A stretch of DNA of 64,000 nt from NCBI RefSeq assembly GCF_009834515.1, contig NZ_CP019426.1:6031501-6095500 (forward strand). The letters run 5' to 3'. The position numbers were made by a program, and so were the translations under genes. The notes under the pieces are model-generated. The model did no database searches and was not told the DNA's origin. It worked only from the letters and a program-made list of their open reading frames with translations. This DNA is from Pseudomonas sp. R84. GTDB taxonomy: Bacteria; Pseudomonadota; Gammaproteobacteria; Pseudomonadales; Pseudomonadaceae. How positions within the stretch are numbered: the first letter of the stretch is position 1; the number at the start of each line of letters is the position of its first letter. Shown here piece by piece: positions 16,039 to 24,981 of this stretch.

Positions 16039-16455
16039 ATGAACATCTGCGGCATCGAAATCAAAGGCAGCGAAGCGATCATCGCCGTGGCCGCTCTCGA
16101 CGGTTCGACCCTGAGCCACATTCCCCTTGCCACCAAGAAGATCGCCCTCGAAGACGATGACGAAGCGGCAAACGTTAAGCTCTTTGCGGCGCAGGTGGCG
16201 TCGTTTGTGCGGGAGAATTCGGTTGACCGGATTGCGATCAAGAAACGCAGCAAGAAGGGTGAGTTTGCCGGTGGGCCGACGACGTTCAAGATTGAAGGGA
16301 TTTTGCAGCTGCTGGATGGGTGTGAGGTGACATTGTTGTCGCCGCAGACGATCAATGCGCAGGCGAAGAAGCATAATTTTGAACTGCCGGGGACGTTGAA
16401 CAAGTATCAGCATGAGGCTTATAAGGCGGCGTGTTCGGCGCTGCTGAAGAAGTAA
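16039..16455 (+). CDS. DUF3010 family protein
   Basis: A 138-residue soluble protein. It starts MNICGIEIKGSEAIIAVAAL, recalling the first strand of RNase H/actin-like folds, and continues with a lysine-rich IAIKKRSKKGEFAGG segment and a C-terminal NAQAKKHNFELPGTLNKYQ. I assign DUF3010 by recollection. The ATG at 16039 follows CAAGGAATTCCCC. It begins 30 nt after the XRE gene and may be co-transcribed. Function unknown. Confidence 0.72.
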   Translation: MNICGIEIKGSEAIIAVAALDGSTLSHIPLATKKIALEDDDEAANVKLFAAQVASFVRENSVDRIAIKKRSKKGEFAGGPTTFKIEGILQLLDGCEVTLLSPQTINAQAKKHNFELPGTLNKYQHEAYKAACSALLKK

Positions 16456-16465
16456 CCCGATCAAA

Positions 16466-16557
16466 CTGTAGGAGTGAGCCTGCTCGCGATGACGAAGTGT
16501 CAGTCGACATCAGTGTTGTCTGACTTACCGCTATCGCGAGCAGGCTCACTCCTACAG
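16466..16557. repeat. REP doublet, 'TGTAGGAGTGAGCCTGCTCGCG' family
   Basis: Inverted arms CTGTAGGAGTGAGCCTGCTC (from 16466) and GAGCAGGCTCACTCCTACAG (to 16557) lie between the convergent DUF3010 gene and cdhR. Confidence 0.9.
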
Positions 16558-16577
16558 GGGTTTTGGGTGCATCCAAT

Positions 16578-17522
16578 TCAGGCCTGTGCGGTACGGCGGT
16601 CTTCGCGCGGGCAGCGGGCGAAGCGTGCGCGGTAGCTGCGGGTGAAATACGACGGTGATTCGAAGCCGCAGGCGATGCTGACTTCGAGCACGCTCATGTC
16701 AGTCTGGCGCAGCAGCTGTCGGGCCTTTTCCAGCCTTAGCCGCAGATAGAAATTGCTCGGTGTGTCGTTCAGATGCAGCCGAAACAAGCGCTCCAGTTGC
16801 CGTCGCGTGACCTTGATCGATTCCGCCAATTGCAGCGTGGTCAGCGGCGGTTCGCTGTGCTGCTCCATCTCGCCGATCACCTGCACCAGTTTCTTGTTGT
16901 TGATCCCGTAACGCGTAGCAACTTCCATACGCTGGTGGTCTTTGCGCGGGCGAATCCTCCCCAGCACAAACTGCTCACTGACCTGAATCGCCAGCTGCGG
17001 CCCATGGGCCTGAGCGATCAAATCGAGCATTAAATCAATGGAAGCGGTGCCACCCGCCGAGGTGATCCGTCGACGGTCGATCTCGAACAATTCCTGGGTC
17101 ACGCTGAGCTGTGGATAAGATTCCTTGAAGGCATCGATCGCTTCCCAGTGCAGGGTCAGGCGATGGCCCTCAAGCAACCCGGCTTCGGCAAGGACAAAGC
17201 TGCCCGTGTCAATGGCGCCCAGCGTCACGCCATCGTTATCCAGCCGCCGCAGCCAATGTTCCAGCACCGGCGTGGCAAATTTCAGCGGCTCAAACCCGGC
17301 CACCACCAATAACGTCGCGCCTTTTTTCAGCGGCTCCAGCGCTGCATCGGCGTTGACCGACATGCCATTGCTCGCCAGCACCGCCCCGCCATCAGCGCTC
17401 AACACGTGCCAGCGATACAACTCGCCACGAAAGCGGTTGGCCACGCGCAGCGGTTCGATCGCGGAGATAAAGCCAATGGCGGAGAAGCCGGGCATCAGCA
17501 AAAAGTAGAAATCCTGGGACAT
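16578..17522 (-). CDS. cdhR: GATase1-like AraC-family regulator of carnitine catabolism
   Basis: A 314-residue activator with an N-terminal DJ-1/PfpI-like (GATase1) sensor domain and a C-terminal AraC DNA-binding domain (two helix-turn-helices, about residues 215-310; ESIKVTRRQLERLFRLHLND and IACGFESPSYFTRSYRARF). It is divergent from caiX, exactly as CdhR is in P. aeruginosa, where it activates the caiX operon in response to carnitine. At the position of the GATase nucleophile it has AIDTGSF instead of a cysteine, so the domain senses rather than catalyses. The ATG at 17522 has a weak ribosome binding site. A TGTGGATAA 9-mer at 17110-17118 is probably chance. Confidence 0.92.
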   Translation of the reverse strand: MSQDFYFLLMPGFSAIGFISAIEPLRVANRFRGELYRWHVLSADGGAVLASNGMSVNADAALEPLKKGATLLVVAGFEPLKFATPVLEHWLRRLDNDGVTLGAIDTGSFVLAEAGLLEGHRLTLHWEAIDAFKESYPQLSVTQELFEIDRRRITSAGGTASIDLMLDLIAQAHGPQLAIQVSEQFVLGRIRPRKDHQRMEVATRYGINNKKLVQVIGEMEQHSEPPLTTLQLAESIKVTRRQLERLFRLHLNDTPSNFYLRLRLEKARQLLRQTDMSVLEVSIACGFESPSYFTRSYRARFARCPREDRRTAQA

Positions 17523-17591
17523 GGGCGCCCTCGGTCGGCGGGTAGCGTGGGATGTTGATACGCCGATTGTCGTCAGCGTTCAAGCGCACAG

Positions 17592-17625
17592 GTCGCTACA
17601 GTGCAAATGCCAGTCGCCGCAGTGC
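17592..17625. promoter_or_regulatory. Tandem direct repeat, candidate CdhR site in front of caiX
   Basis: GTCGCTACAGTGC (17592-17604) and GTCGCCGCAGTGC (17613-17625) match at 11 of 13 positions with a 21-bp step, two helical turns. This fits the two-half-site binding of AraC-type activators. It lies in the cdhR-caiX divergent gap, 90 bp before caiX. Confidence 0.6.
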
Positions 17626-17714
17626 GTTTTCACAGGCGCATAGCTGCGTAACTTGGCATCACCGGCGCATCAGACGCCGGGAACCACAATAAACCACCTG
17701 CCGAGGAACCCGAC

Positions 17715-18659
17715 ATGAAACGACTGATCAGCAGCTGTGTTCTTGCACTCAGCGGTACCGCTTTCTTGAGCGCCAGCGTCATGGCGGCCGAACCCGCCTC
17801 GTGCCAGAACGTGCGCATGGGCGTGGTCAACTGGACCGACGTGATCGCCACCAGTGCCATGACCCAGGTCCTGCTCGACGGCCTCGGCTACAACACCAAA
17901 CAAACCAGTGCGTCCCAGCAAATCATCTTCGCCGGGATCCGCGATCAGCGCCTGGACCTGTTCCTCGGTTACTGGAACCCGCTGATGACCCAGACCATCA
18001 CCCCGTTCGTCGACGCCAATCAGGTCAAAGTCCTCGAAGCGCCAAGCCTGAAAGATGCCCGTGCGACCCTCGCCGTGCCGACTTATCTGGCCGACAAGGG
18101 CCTGAAAACCTTCGCCGACATCGCCAGGTTTGAAAAAGAACTGGGCGGCAAGATCTACGGCATCGAACCGGGCTCGGGCGCCAACACGCAGATCAAGGCA
18201 ATGATCACCAAGAACCAGTTCGGCCTCGGCAAGTTCCAGCTGGTCGAGTCCAGCGAAGCCGGCATGCTCGCCGCCGTCGACCGCGCCGTGCGCCGCAAGG
18301 AAGCCGTGGTGTTCTTCGGTTGGGCGCCGCACCCGATGAACGTCAACGTGCAGATGACTTACCTGACCGGCAGCGACGATGCCCTTGGTCCGAACGAAGG
18401 CATGGCCACCGTGTGGACGGTGACCGCGCCGAAATACGCTGAGCAGTGCCCGAACGTTGGCCGTCTGCTGACCAACCTGACGTTCACCGCCGAAGACGAG
18501 AGCCGGATGATGCAACCGCTGCTCGACCACAAGGACGCCTTCGAATCGGCCAAGCAATGGCTCAAGGATCACCCCGAAGACAAGCAGCGCTGGCTGGAAG
18601 GTGTGACCACGTTCGATGGCAAACCGGCGGCTGAAAATCTTCAGCTGACCAGCAAATAA
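17715..18659 (+). CDS. caiX: Carnitine-binding periplasmic protein
   Basis: A 314-residue ABC substrate-binding protein of the OpuAC/ProX type. It has a signal peptide ([20 protein letters not shown], cleavage after VMAA) and family segments [50 protein letters not shown] and [14 protein letters not shown], rich in the aromatic residues that cage quaternary amines. The ATG at 17715 follows GAGGAA. It is the first gene of the caiX-cdhC-cdhA-cdhB run. It is about half identical to CbcX by eye. In P. aeruginosa CaiX delivers carnitine to the shared CbcWV core, which fits here because no second permease is present. Confidence 0.92.
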   Translation: MKRLISSCVLALSGTAFLSASVMAAEPASCQNVRMGVVNWTDVIATSAMTQVLLDGLGYNTKQTSASQQIIFAGIRDQRLDLFLGYWNPLMTQTITPFVDANQVKVLEAPSLKDARATLAVPTYLADKGLKTFADIARFEKELGGKIYGIEPGSGANTQIKAMITKNQFGLGKFQLVESSEAGMLAAVDRAVRRKEAVVFFGWAPHPMNVNVQMTYLTGSDDALGPNEGMATVWTVTAPKYAEQCPNVGRLLTNLTFTAEDESRMMQPLLDHKDAFESAKQWLKDHPEDKQRWLEGVTTFDGKPAAENLQLTSK

Positions 18660-18665
18660 CCGCCA

Positions 18666-18699
18666 CCCTCACCCTAGCCCTTTCCCGTTGGGAGAGGGA
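18666..18699. repeat. Single CCCTCACCCTAGCCCTTTCCC hairpin
   Basis: CCCTCACCCTAGCCCTTTCCC followed by GGGAGAGGGA forms a small hairpin in the caiX-cdhC gap. It is one half-element of the paired family. Confidence 0.75.
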
Positions 18700-18768
18700 A
18701 CTGAACGACGCTTCGCAGCCCGGCAAAGGGCTGCGGACAGACCCATCACGCCTGAAGGAAACCGCACC

Positions 18769-19656
18769 ATGAACCACGACGTCATCATCACCTGCGCACT
18801 CACCGGTGCTGGCGACACGACCGCCAAGAGCCCGCACGTGCCGGTCACCCCGAAACAAATCGCTGCCGCCGCCGTTGAAGCAGCCAAGGCCGGCGCCACC
18901 GTTGTGCATTGCCATGTGCGCGATCCGCAGACCGGCAAGTTCAGCCGTGACGTGGCGCTGTACCGCGAAGTGATGGAGCGCATCCGCGAGGCCGACGTCG
19001 ACATCATCGTCAACCTGACTGCCGGCATGGGCGGCGACCTGGAAATCGGCGCCGGCGAGAAACCGATGGAGTTCGGCCCGAACACCGATCTGGTCGGCCC
19101 GTTGACTCGTCTGGCGCACGTTGAAGAGCTGTTGCCGGAAATCTGCACCCTCGATTGCGGCACGCTGAACTTCGGCGATGGCGACACCATTTACGTCTCC
19201 ACACCGGCGCAACTGCGTGCCGGCGCCAAGCGCATCACCGAGTTGGGCGTGAAGGCCGAGCTGGAGATTTTCGACACCGGTCACCTCTGGTTCGCCAAGC
19301 AGATGATCAAGGAAGGTCTGCTCGATAACCCGTTGTTCCAGCTGTGCCTGGGCATCCCGTGGGGCGCGCCGGCGGATACCACCACCATGAAAGCCATGGT
19401 CGATAACCTGCCAGCCGACGCGGTATGGGCCGGCTTTGGCATTGGCCGGATGCAGATGCCGATGGCTGCGCAAGCGGTGTTGCTGGGCGGCAACGTACGG
19501 GTCGGGCTGGAGGACAACCTGTGGTTGGACAAAGGCGTGCTGGCGACCAACGGCCAATTGGTCGAGCGCGCCAGCGAGATCCTCAGCCGCCTCGGCGCCC
19601 GCGTGCTGACCCCGGCTGAGGGCCGCAAGAAAATGGGCCTGACCCAGCGCGGCTGA
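18769..19656 (+). CDS. cdhC: Dehydrocarnitine cleavage enzyme (BKACE/DUF849 family)
   Basis: A 295-residue beta-keto acid cleavage enzyme. With acetyl-CoA it splits 3-dehydrocarnitine into betainyl-CoA and acetoacetate. Family landmarks are [13 protein letters not shown] at the N-terminus, the metal-binding histidines in VVHCHVRDP (about residue 46), [13 protein letters not shown] and [10 protein letters not shown]. The [20 protein letters not shown] segment near residue 225 is also typical. The ATG at 18769 follows GAAGGAAA. It lies between caiX and cdhA, as PA5387 does in P. aeruginosa. Confidence 0.92.
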   Translation: MNHDVIITCALTGAGDTTAKSPHVPVTPKQIAAAAVEAAKAGATVVHCHVRDPQTGKFSRDVALYREVMERIREADVDIIVNLTAGMGGDLEIGAGEKPMEFGPNTDLVGPLTRLAHVEELLPEICTLDCGTLNFGDGDTIYVSTPAQLRAGAKRITELGVKAELEIFDTGHLWFAKQMIKEGLLDNPLFQLCLGIPWGAPADTTTMKAMVDNLPADAVWAGFGIGRMQMPMAAQAVLLGGNVRVGLEDNLWLDKGVLATNGQLVERASEILSRLGARVLTPAEGRKKMGLTQRG

Positions 19657-19695
19657 CCTATCCCAAAAACGAGCCTGACTGGCCCCACTTTTAAC

Positions 19696-19782
19696 CTGTA
19701 GGAGCTGCCGAAGGCTGCGATCTTTTGACTTTGATTTTTAGAAGCAAGATCAAAAGATCGCAGCCTTCGGCAGCTCCTACAG
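19696..19782. repeat. REP doublet, 'GGAGCTGCCGAAGGCTGCGATC' family
   Basis: Near-perfect inverted arms from CTGTAGGAGCTGCCGAAGGC (19696) to GCCTTCGGCAGCTCCTACAG (ends 19782), inside the cdhC-cdhA gap of an apparent operon. Confidence 0.9.
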
Positions 19783-19808
19783 GGATCACCTTACTCGGGA
19801 AAAATCCA

Positions 19809-20774
19809 ATGAGCTTTATCACCGAAATCAAAACCTTCGCCGCGCTGGGCAGCGGTGTCATCGGTAGTGGCTGGGTGGCCCGTGCCCTCGCCTATGGCCT
19901 CGACGTGGTGGCCTGGGATCCGGCGCCCGGCGCCGAAGCAGCACTGCGCAAACGCGTGGCCAATGCCTGGGGGGCGCTGGAGAAAAACGGTCTGGCGCCG
20001 GGCGCTTCGCAGGATCGCCTGCGCTTTGTCGCGACTATCGAAGAGTGCGTGCGCGATGCCGATTTCATTCAAGAAAGCGCCCCGGAACGTCTGGAGCTGA
20101 AACTTGATCTGCACAGCAAAATCAGCGCCGCAGCCAAGCCCAATGCGTTGATCGGTTCGAGTACGTCGGGCCTGTTGCCGAGCGAGTTTTACGAGAGTTC
20201 AACGCACCCGGAACGCTGCGTGGTCGGCCACCCGTTCAACCCGGTTTATCTGCTGCCTTTGGTAGAGGTAGTCGGCGGCAAGAACACCGCGCCGCAAGCC
20301 ATTCAGGCAGCAATGAAAGTCTACGAATCCCTCGGCATGCGCCCGTTGCATGTGCGCAAGGAGGTGCCGGGGTTTATTGCCGACCGCTTGCTCGAAGCGC
20401 TATGGCGTGAAGCGCTGCACCTGGTCAACGACGGTGTCGCCACCACTGGCGAAATCGACGATGCGATCCGCTTTGGCGCCGGTCTACGCTGGTCGTTCAT
20501 GGGCACATTCCTGACCTACACCCTGGCCGGTGGTGATGCGGGAATGCGCCACTTCATGTCGCAATTCGGCCCGGCGTTGCAGTTGCCGTGGACCTATCTG
20601 CCGGCGCCGGAGCTGACTGACAAGTTGATCGATGACGTGGTCGATGGCACCAGCGATCAGCTCGGCCGTCACAGTATTTCGGCGCTGGAGCGCTATCGTG
20701 ATGATTGTTTGCTGGCTGTGCTGGAGGCGGTGAAGACCACCAAGGAGAAGCATGGGATGGCGTTCAGCGAGTGA
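19809..20774 (+). CDS. cdhA: L-carnitine dehydrogenase
   Basis: A 321-residue NAD-dependent 3-hydroxyacyl-CoA-dehydrogenase-type enzyme that oxidises L-carnitine to 3-dehydrocarnitine. The Rossmann motif [17 protein letters not shown] lies at the start, [11 protein letters not shown] and the catalytic [16 protein letters not shown] (about residue 145) follow, and [20 protein letters not shown] is in the second domain. The ATG at 19809 follows GGGA and gives the usual length. In-frame upstream codons read through the REP element and are not part of the gene. Confidence 0.94.
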   Translation: MSFITEIKTFAALGSGVIGSGWVARALAYGLDVVAWDPAPGAEAALRKRVANAWGALEKNGLAPGASQDRLRFVATIEECVRDADFIQESAPERLELKLDLHSKISAAAKPNALIGSSTSGLLPSEFYESSTHPERCVVGHPFNPVYLLPLVEVVGGKNTAPQAIQAAMKVYESLGMRPLHVRKEVPGFIADRLLEALWREALHLVNDGVATTGEIDDAIRFGAGLRWSFMGTFLTYTLAGGDAGMRHFMSQFGPALQLPWTYLPAPELTDKLIDDVVDGTSDQLGRHSISALERYRDDCLLAVLEAVKTTKEKHGMAFSE

Positions 20775-20796
20775 TATGTCTGCCGTGACATTGCAG

Positions 20797-20957
20797 CCCT
20801 CACCCTAGCCCTCTCCCAGAGGTAGAGGGGACTGACCGCGCTGATTGTTCGAGTTACGCCGACTTGCACCATCGAGCCGAACTCAGGACTCGAAAAGCTC
20901 GAAAATTTGCTCCCTTTCCCCCTCGCCCCCTTGGGGGAGAGGGCTGGGGTGAGGGGG
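20797..20957. repeat. Paired inverted CCCTCACCCTAGCCCTCTCCC repeat
   Basis: The left arm begins at 20797 and the right arm (GAGAGGGCTGGGGTGAGGG) ends at 20957, with about 85 bp between. It interrupts the cdhA-cdhB gap (228 bp). Confidence 0.85.
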
Positions 20958-21001
20958 TAGCTCTTGATCTTAACGACCCGCCCACTGCCGGAACCCAAAC
21001 C

Positions 21002-21478
21002 ATGCCCAACCTCACCACCTACCAAACCAGAATCATCCCCGACTGGGTCGACTACAACAGTCACCTGCGCGACGCCTTTTACCTGCTGATTTTCAGCTAC
21101 GCCACCGACGCCCTGATGGATCGCCTCGGCATGGACAGCAACAACCGCGAAGCCAGCGGCCATTCACTGTTCACCCTCGAATTGCACCTCAATTACCTGC
21201 ACGAAGTGAAGCTCGACACCGAAGTCGAAGTACGCACGCAAATCATTGGCCACGACAGCAAACGCCTGCACCTCTATCACAGCCTGCACAAGGTCGGTGA
21301 GGATCAGGAACTGGCCGGCAATGAACAAATGCTCTTGCACGTCGACCTCGCCGGCCCGCGCTCGGCGCCGTTCAGCGCGGACACCCTGAGCCGCCTGCAA
21401 AGCATCGTCGCCGAGCAGAAAGACTTGCCTGCTCCCGCTTACATCGGCCGCGTCATCGCGCTGCCGCCTGCAAGGTAA
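21002..21478 (+). CDS. cdhB: Betainyl-CoA thioesterase
   Basis: A 158-residue hotdog-fold thioesterase of the 4-hydroxybenzoyl-CoA type. DWVDYNSHLRDAFYLLIFSY near residue 15 holds the usual catalytic Asp/His region. It is followed by FTLELHLNYLHEVKLDTEVE. In this pathway it hydrolyses betainyl-CoA to glycine betaine and CoA, which joins carnitine breakdown to GbcAB. The ATG at 21002 follows GGAA. It ends 24 nt before the next gene. Confidence 0.9.
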   Translation: MPNLTTYQTRIIPDWVDYNSHLRDAFYLLIFSYATDALMDRLGMDSNNREASGHSLFTLELHLNYLHEVKLDTEVEVRTQIIGHDSKRLHLYHSLHKVGEDQELAGNEQMLLHVDLAGPRSAPFSADTLSRLQSIVAEQKDLPAPAYIGRVIALPPAR

Positions 21479-21502
21479 ATCCATCGATCGCAAGGAGCCG
21501 CC

Positions 21503-22666
21503 ATGAACACCGCTGCCGCTGTTGCCGATTTCCGTACTTATCCGTTGATCAGCGCGCTCGGTGGCGTGCAGAGCCTGGCGGATCGTGTTGCCATTGAATG
21601 GGCTGACGGGCGCATCAGCCCGTTCCACCATGTCTGGTTGCGGGACAACTGCCCGTGTCCACAGTGCGTCTACAACATCACCCGCGAACAGGTCTTCGAG
21701 ATTGTCGATGCCACTGAAGACCTCAAACCTGCTGCCGCGCATATCGATACCCACGGCTGCCTACGCATCGACTGGCAGGACGGTCACCTCAGCCGTTTCG
21801 ATCCGGGCTGGTTACGCGCGCACGCCTACGACGATGAATCCCGCGCCGAACGCTTGGCCGCCAAGCCCAAGCCTTATCTTTGGCGTAGCGATTTGCAGTT
21901 GCCGGTGTTCGAATACGTGGCACTGATGAACGATAACGCCGCGCTGCTGCAATGGCTGCTCGCCGTGCGCGACATCGGCCTGACGCAAGTGCGCGGCGTA
22001 CCCAGCGAACCCGGTTCACTGACACTTATCGCGCAGCGCATTTCCTTTATCCGCGAAAGCAACTTCGGCGTGCTGTTCAACGTGCAATCCAAGGCCGATG
22101 CCGACAGCAATGCCTACACCGCTTTCAATTTGCCGTTGCACACTGATCTGCCGACCCGTGAGCTGCAACCGGGGCTGCAATTTCTGCATTGCCTGGTAAA
22201 TGACGCCGAGGGTGGCGAGAGTATTTTTGTCGACGGATTTTCGATTGCCGATGCGTTGCGCAGTGAGGACCCGGCAGCGTTTCAGGCGCTGTGTGAAATC
22301 CCCGTGGAGTTTCGCAACAAGGATCGCCATAGCGACTATCGCTGCCTGGCGCCGATCATTGCTTTGGATGCCTTGGGACGAGTGGCGGAAATTCGCATGG
22401 CGAACTTTTTGCGTGGCGCATTTGATACCTCGGTGGAGCAGATGTCGGTGTTGTATCGGGCGTATCGGCGGTTTATCGCGATGACGCGCGAGCCACGATT
22501 CCGGCTGCTACAGCGGCTCAATCCTGGAGAGTTGTGGTGCTTTGATAATCGCCGCACGCTGCACGCGCGCAATGCCTTTGACCCGGCCACCGGAGCGCGG
22601 CACTTCCAAGGCTGCTATATCGATCGGGATGAGTTGTTATCGCGGATTCTGGTGCTGCAACGCTAA
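21503..22666 (+). CDS. Gamma-butyrobetaine 2-oxoglutarate dioxygenase
   Basis: A 387-residue Fe(II)/2-oxoglutarate oxygenase. It begins with the small zinc-binding N-terminal domain of gamma-butyrobetaine/trimethyllysine hydroxylases (WLRDNCPCPQC at about 45-55) and carries the iron ligands in LHTDLPTRE (about residue 213) and the distal histidine in RRTLHAR (about residue 352). The enzyme makes L-carnitine from gamma-butyrobetaine. It is the end of the carnitine run and would let the cell feed butyrobetaine into the same route. The ATG at 21503 follows AAGGAG. It is known biochemically from Pseudomonas sp. AK1. Confidence 0.9.
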   Translation: MNTAAAVADFRTYPLISALGGVQSLADRVAIEWADGRISPFHHVWLRDNCPCPQCVYNITREQVFEIVDATEDLKPAAAHIDTHGCLRIDWQDGHLSRFDPGWLRAHAYDDESRAERLAAKPKPYLWRSDLQLPVFEYVALMNDNAALLQWLLAVRDIGLTQVRGVPSEPGSLTLIAQRISFIRESNFGVLFNVQSKADADSNAYTAFNLPLHTDLPTRELQPGLQFLHCLVNDAEGGESIFVDGFSIADALRSEDPAAFQALCEIPVEFRNKDRHSDYRCLAPIIALDALGRVAEIRMANFLRGAFDTSVEQMSVLYRAYRRFIAMTREPRFRLLQRLNPGELWCFDNRRTLHARNAFDPATGARHFQGCYIDRDELLSRILVLQR

Positions 22667-22673
22667 ACCATAA

Positions 22674-22747
22674 AAAGATCGCAGCCTTCGGCAGCTCCTA
22701 CATTGGAATGCGTTCCCTGTAGGAGCTGCCGAAGGCTGCGATCTTTG
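22674..22747. repeat. REP doublet, 'GGAGCTGCCGAAGGCTGCGATC' family
   Basis: Inverted arms (22674-22701 and 22718-22747) around a short loop directly after the dioxygenase gene. Confidence 0.88.
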
Positions 22748-22763
22748 CTTTTATAAGCAGGCA

Positions 22764-22801
22764 AAAAAAGCCCCGATACCAGCCGTGACTGGTTCGGGGC
22801 T
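22764..22801 (-). terminator. Stem-loop with T-tract on the minus strand
   Basis: AGCCCCGATACCAG and CTGGTTCGGGGCT pair into a GC-rich hairpin; AAAAAAAG lies on its left side, so the run of T follows the stem on the minus strand. It would stop minus-strand transcription, for instance read-through from gbdR. Confidence 0.6.
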
Positions 22802-23011
22802 CAAGCTACTGTTGAGGAGCTGCCGTGCGAGGGTGACCAAACCTTCGTGTTGCAAGCTGAGTTCAGTGTGCCCACTCCCTTGAGCGGCGAGTTAGCCGAA
22901 AACGACCTGTTCATAGCCGTCGCAGCCACTGCGACAAAACGCCCTTGCCGTGCCCCGACGTGGCTACCAGAATCGAGCCACGACCTCCGTTACCGAAGAA
23001 GGATGCGCGTC

Positions 23012-23275
23012 ATGATGTATGCCGATTTGATCGATCAGGAAGATTTGCTGGGCCAGCTCAAAGCGTTGGGTATTCAAGTGCCCAGTGGCACGACCGCCGA
23101 TCAGGCCTGCCAGTGCGCGGTGCGCGGTCTGGATAATGTTCGCGCGTTTGAACTGCGCAAAATGGTCAAGGATATGTACACCAGCGGCGCCAGCATTCAG
23201 CCGGCGGTACGTCAGGCGATCGACAAACAATTACTGCCGGCATTGGCGGACTACCAGCAAAGCCATAGCGCCTGA
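23012..23275 (+). CDS. Small conserved protein upstream of gbdR (unknown)
   Basis: An 87-residue soluble protein (starts MMYADLIDQEDLLGQLKALG). There is no signal peptide, membrane segment or motif I recognise; it looks all-helical. The ATG at 23012 was chosen because AAGGA stands 8 nt before it; the longer frame has no ribosome binding site. Its position between the carnitine genes and gbdR matches the hypothetical gene PA5381 in P. aeruginosa as recalled, which supports it being real. Function unknown. Confidence 0.65.
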   Translation: MMYADLIDQEDLLGQLKALGIQVPSGTTADQACQCAVRGLDNVRAFELRKMVKDMYTSGASIQPAVRQAIDKQLLPALADYQQSHSA

Positions 23276-23283
23276 CAGCAGAT

Positions 23284-23361
23284 CAAAAGATCGCAGCCTT
23301 CGGCAGCTCCTACATTGGAACGCATATCCCTGTAGGAACTGCCGCAGGCTGCGATCTTTTG
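23284..23361. repeat. REP doublet, 'GGAGCTGCCGAAGGCTGCGATC' family
   Basis: Inverted arms GATCAAAAGATCGCAGCCTT (from 23281) and AGGCTGCGATCTTTTG (to 23362), with one arm in the GCCGCAGGC variant. It separates the convergent small gene and gbdR. Confidence 0.88.
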
Positions 23362-23363
23362 CC

Positions 23364-24467
23364 TTACAGCCTTACGCTGGCAAACGTCGATTCATTACGC
23401 GCCTGACTCAACGCCGACATCGGCCCCGACAGCGGCGACATCACGATGGCCTGCGGCAGCGGCAGCATCGCCACTTGCTGGGTGGTGTTGGAGCCTACTC
23501 GCTCGTCCCGCGGCGGAATGCCGAAGTATTCGCGGTAGCACTTGGAGAAGTGCGGCGTCGAGACAAAACCACACACCGACGCCACTTCGATGATCGACAT
23601 CGGCGTCTGCTTGAGCAACTGCCGGGCGCGGATCAGACGCAGCTTCAAGTAGTAACGCGACGGCGAGCAGTGAAGGTATTTCTGGAACAACCGCTCCAGC
23701 TGTCGACGCGACACGGCGACGTACACCGCCAGTTCGTCGAGGTCGATCGGCTCTTCGAGGTTGGCTTCCATCAGCGCGACGATTTCCTGCAGCTTCGGCT
23801 GGTTGGTGCCGAGCATGTGCTTGAGCGGCACGCGCTGGTGATCCTGTTCGTTGCGGATGCGTTCGTAGACGAACATCTCCGAGATCGCGGCGGACAGTTC
23901 ACGGCCGTGATCGCGGCTGATCAGGTGCAGCATCATGTCCAGCGGCGCGGTGCCGCCGGAGCTGGTGAAACGGTTACGGTCGAGGGTAAACAGACGCGTA
24001 CTCATCGCCACGCGCGGGAAAGCTTCCTGCATCGCCGCCAGACATTCCCAGTGCACGCTGCAATCGAAACCGTCGAGCAGGCCGGCGCAAGCCAGTGCCC
24101 AACTGCCGGTGCACACGGCGCCGAGGCGCTTGGACTGACGCGCCTGGCTTTGCAGCCAGGAAACGTGCTCACGGGTAACGGTGCGTTGAATGCCGATACC
24201 GCCGCAGACAATCACGGTGTCCAGTGGCGGGGCTTTGTGCATGGAAGCGTCGGGAGTGATTTGCAGACCGTCACTGGCCCACACCTGGCCGCCATCGACG
24301 GTGAGGGTGCTCCAGCGATACAGCTCGCGACCGGACAATTGGTTGGCCATGCGCAGAGGTTCTACTGCGGAGGCCAGAGAAATCAGCGTGAAATTGTCCA
24401 GCAGCAGAAAGCCGATGGATTGAGGCGCACGGTTCTGGGGTTGGGCCCCGGAGTTGAACGACGTCAT
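23364..24467 (-). CDS. gbdR: GATase1-like AraC-family activator of glycine betaine catabolism
   Basis: A 367-residue regulator: N-terminal GATase1/DJ-1-like sensor (IGFLLLDNFTLISLASAVEP; nucleophile region GAVCTGSWALACAGLL keeps the cysteine), C-terminal AraC domain (AVYVAVSRRQLERLFQKYLH and VCGFVSTPHFSKCYREYFG). In P. aeruginosa GbdR senses glycine betaine and dimethylglycine and activates gbcAB, dgcAB, cbcXWV and others. The ATG at 24467 follows AGGAG. Its place between the carnitine genes and sdaB-cbcXWV is the same as in P. aeruginosa. It is related to CdhR, which lacks the cysteine. Confidence 0.95.
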   Translation of the reverse strand: MTSFNSGAQPQNRAPQSIGFLLLDNFTLISLASAVEPLRMANQLSGRELYRWSTLTVDGGQVWASDGLQITPDASMHKAPPLDTVIVCGGIGIQRTVTREHVSWLQSQARQSKRLGAVCTGSWALACAGLLDGFDCSVHWECLAAMQEAFPRVAMSTRLFTLDRNRFTSSGGTAPLDMMLHLISRDHGRELSAAISEMFVYERIRNEQDHQRVPLKHMLGTNQPKLQEIVALMEANLEEPIDLDELAVYVAVSRRQLERLFQKYLHCSPSRYYLKLRLIRARQLLKQTPMSIIEVASVCGFVSTPHFSKCYREYFGIPPRDERVGSNTTQQVAMLPLPQAIVMSPLSGPMSALSQARNESTFASVRL

Positions 24468-24981
24468 CGCGGTATCTCCTCACACAAAGCGGGTGATGGC
24501 CTCAGGCGGAGGCTCTTGTTATTGCCAGCGTTCTCGCGTGGGAGACGGGCTTTGTTATGACAGAGCAATTGCCATGCCTAAAATTGGATGGCCGTTCAAT
24601 AACTCCTGAAAACGACGTCGCGACGTGTCTATTCGAGACGTCCGACGAAAGGTATTTCGAAGTGCCATCAGCGTCGGTGAAAGCCCTGCCCCGCAGCGTG
24701 TGAGCAAATCGGTAGCACTTGTGGGAACTGGCCTGCGTGCAGTTTGTGGGGAGTGTCACCGCAGGCACGGGTGACGGACGGTAGGGATGCAGATCATATG
24801 TAACAGGTGGGAAAGACTCTTATCTGTTTGCGACGCGCTAAAAGGTGGCGTGATTTATTGTCTGTGTTCACTTGATGAGCAATTTTGACTGGTCTGACGC
24901 TATCGCGAGCAGGCTCACTCCTACAGGGGAACGCGTTCCAAATGTAGGAGTGAGCCTGCTCGCGATTGAGGCGACTCGGTC
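24468..24981. other. Intergenic region upstream of gbdR
   Basis: This 514-bp gap must contain the gbdR promoter. I see no credible gene. It holds one REP doublet at 24902-24966 next to the end of sdaB. The stretch 24790-24890 is AT-richer than its surroundings, but I cannot name a motif there. Confidence 0.6.
24902..24966. repeat. REP doublet, 'TGTAGGAGTGAGCCTGCTCGCG' family
   Basis: ATCGCGAGCAGGCTCACTCC at the left and GGAGTGAGCCTGCTCGCGAT at the right are perfect inverted copies about 20 bp apart, directly after the sdaB stop codon. Confidence 0.9.

Noticed and set aside
17110..17118. Isolated DnaA box in cdhR
   Set aside because: Single occurrence about 8 kb from the cluster, in ordinary codons.
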